A stretch of DNA of 64,000 nucleotides from Parelaphostrongylus tenuis (Eukaryota > Nematoda > Chromadorea > Rhabditida > Metastrongylidae), in NCBI GenBank assembly GCA_019055375.1, contig JAHQIW010007012.1:62001-126000 (forward strand). Reading direction: 5' to 3'. Below the pieces are notes generated by a model. It saw nothing but the letters and a program-made list of their open reading frames with translations. It had not been told where the DNA came from and ran no database searches. Position 1 is the stretch's first letter, and each line of letters begins with the position of its first letter. The position numbers and the translations under genes are program-made. Positions 48,501-51,500 of the stretch are shown in pieces.

Positions 48501-51500
48501 GAAGCTAGTTCTGTATAAGCAATACAAAGAATTTAAAATAAAGGGAAAGTAAGGAAAAGAGTCCTGACCTTTCACGTAGAGATGGGCGGCTTTGGAGTGC
48601 ACAACCCCATAGCTGTTCCTCGCCACACACTCGTATTTTCCTTGGTCCTCTTCTTTCGCCTGCTGGATCATCAGCGCTCCTAAAAAATGAGCCTTTCGTA
48701 ATCATTGGGAAATTTCTCAATGATAACGTTTTGCCTTAGTTCAGAACTTTTTTTGCCTTCATGAATCATTTAGTGGTATTTTTTTCTATGGGATTTTCAT
48801 GCACTCCTTGACCAAGTTTCTCTACATTATAAGTGGTTTTCAAAACTTTTGGTATCCAACACTCACGATTGAGCCCTTGAAATTATAAATTTGACAGCCT
48901 GAATTCTCCTAAATAGACTCAATCAAACTTATGATATTTTTTTGACTAAATACGTAACCATTACTAGAATCTCCAGTTCAAGATATTGCTGCCTTAACTT
49001 ATACATAGTTTCACGAGCGAATCGGATGATCGCCAGCTTCGTTTACAATCTTCTTATTCGTTATCAAACATGTGCCAACGTCAAAATGAGGACCATTTCG
49101 AACGTCTTTTTTGACAAAGGAGTCAATCTGAGTTGTACCAGAGTGTCAAGGAGTTGAAAAACACAAAGCAGTATAAAAGAACAGTTAGAAGCAAATATTG
49201 AGAAACACTTCCACAGCAGCTAGTTCAGCCAGAACTGATAAATAGTTTCACATAACTAGTGGATTCAAGGGGTGACGATTGCAAAAACGAGTCCGTCATA
49301 CCTGGATTTCCCATGGTGGAAACAGAATAACGTCCTTCCGCTCGAATGTCAATAGGTACTAGGTCTCGCAGCCATAATACCTTGGGTCTTGGATCACCTC
49401 GAACCTAAATATATCTGATCACTGATTTGCAACTTTACAAAATTAGTGAATTGCAGTCAAAAGTGATGAAATTTGCAATCCACAGTGGTCAAAAATGTAC
49501 GAAAACATGCTGCGGATTTCTTTCACGTGAAAATCTCGAGACGCTTCCTATAAATACGTGGCTTATTTTTAGGATATAGATATGGGCTTAAATTTGAGAT
49601 GCCAACATGTACTTCAAGATGGAATTTAGTCCAGAAGAAGTTTCTATTTCTCTGTTGATATCGTGCACCATCAACTAGGAACTGAGTTCATTGGCTAACT
49701 GTAAGGCTTGCACGTGGTGATTTGCTTTATTTTCAACTAATACCCCGTTTCCGCTCAAGGCGATGCTTCACAGGTCCCCTCATAGGAAACATATAGTCAT
49801 AAACGTGTTGCCATTTAAATGAAGCAGAACATAGGAGACGACAGAATTACAAATTATCAAAAAATATGTGCAAACTTGGTTGTTCATATCGCGTTTTCAA
49901 AAAGAAAATCATGTAAACAGGCCATAGTCGTCTTATCAAACACTATCGTGTTTTGTCGAGTGGGAATCTTGGATTTGATGACGATTAGCTTGGAAAATCT
50001 CCAAAAAAATTTCAAAGGGCGGAAAATATTTTTCAGGAAAAAGTTTTAGATCGGAGTTGTTACAACATCACAGACAAGAAGGAATTAATCCCTCCATGGA
50101 TCAGAGAATTCACACCCATCAGAAAAGGTGAAAGGTCGCTATCTTAATTTTTACTTTATTTCTCATGACCCGTCTCACATGTTCTATGACAACCCTACAT
50201 TTCCCGCGTTCGATTCGTTCCTTCGCATCCATCATTCACGGAGGTCCTCAAACGTTTTTTCCATCTGGACTCGGATGCCGCTTGAAGATTTTTCGGTCTT
50301 CGTCAAAAAGTTCGCTGAATGTTAGTCAAGTGGAATCTCGGTCGCCTCTTGGGATAGCATGTTAGTGCGCTCCCATGTGGATCAGAGGGAAAGAGCTGGC
50401 CTCAAATGAGTCTGATACTATTTCCCTGCCTATGAGTGGCGATGTGCTTTGTGACCCTTGAACAAAGCTCCTTCTAAAACACATAATGAAAGGCATCGTT
50501 ACTATTGTGCTACTGTCCGCCATCCAAATTCCGAGGAAAGTTGCTGTGCTTCTTGAAAATCAGAGTCACAAAAAAGCAATTTCATCGCTGCCACACAAAA
50601 GTCGGCGACTTACTGTGGATGGTCTGAAACCTCTATTGCGGAGTTATCTCGGGTTTTCAAGGGAAATCAGTGGCTCATTTACCAACTATAATATCAATGA
50701 GGGAGGCTGACACACCCTCAAGGCACTACTGAACTCGGACATGAATGCGACCATTTGCGTTATGACAGCTGCAGAACGACGGCATTAAAGAACTGAAAGA
50801 ATTGTCGAGCCTCGCACGAGGTAAGTGCATGACTAGGTATCCTAGAACAGCACTTGAACGATCATTTGAGCACTTGCTGATGGCGTGGACAATATGAGTG
50901 GCTAAAACCAATTCATTCTGCGATGATTAATTCTTTAAGGGATCCGCCACTTATTAACTTGATTCACCGCTGTTGTTCCAGAAAAGTGCAACTTGTTTAT
51001 TTCTGGGGGACAGATGATTCATGATTTTAGCGAGAGAGATCAATCGAATCAAAGAACACAACGAAGTGCAGGAATTCTCTAACCCCTGCAGCACGCGTAT
51101 CCTGAAAAATGTTGAACAAACACGGGAAACCATAGTGCATCATAAAAGTAGGGAATAAATGACATAGAGCTTTCTAATTTCCTAAAAGTTCAAAAATTCA
51201 AAGTGTTATAAGGATGATTTCAAAGAATTTTACCCTGCATGTTACATGAGCCGTTCTGCCTTGCTCAACGGATTTGAGCGTAGGATGGGAATCGATGACG
51301 GGAAATCCGGAAGGAAGGTTAGCTAAAATTGCTAATATGCATGTGTATTATGTATGAAAAACTACATGGATTGTACTTGTAGTAAAATCAAGAGTAAAAT
51401 GGAGATGGCTAACATGGAAACTATTATGAAACGTCTGACTGCAGTTATTGATTAGATGAAACGACCTACTAATTCTACAGTACCTCGGTCCAAAAACGGT

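Larger units (their letters stand above)
40848..48568. other. 7.7-kb LAR intron at the Ig2-Ig3 junction
   Basis: Splits the valine of YVK-V-RRVPP. It contains two SINE copies, a TTAACCC-type element and the Penelope-like element. 44270-46560 holds scattered repeat fragments only. Confidence 0.75.
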
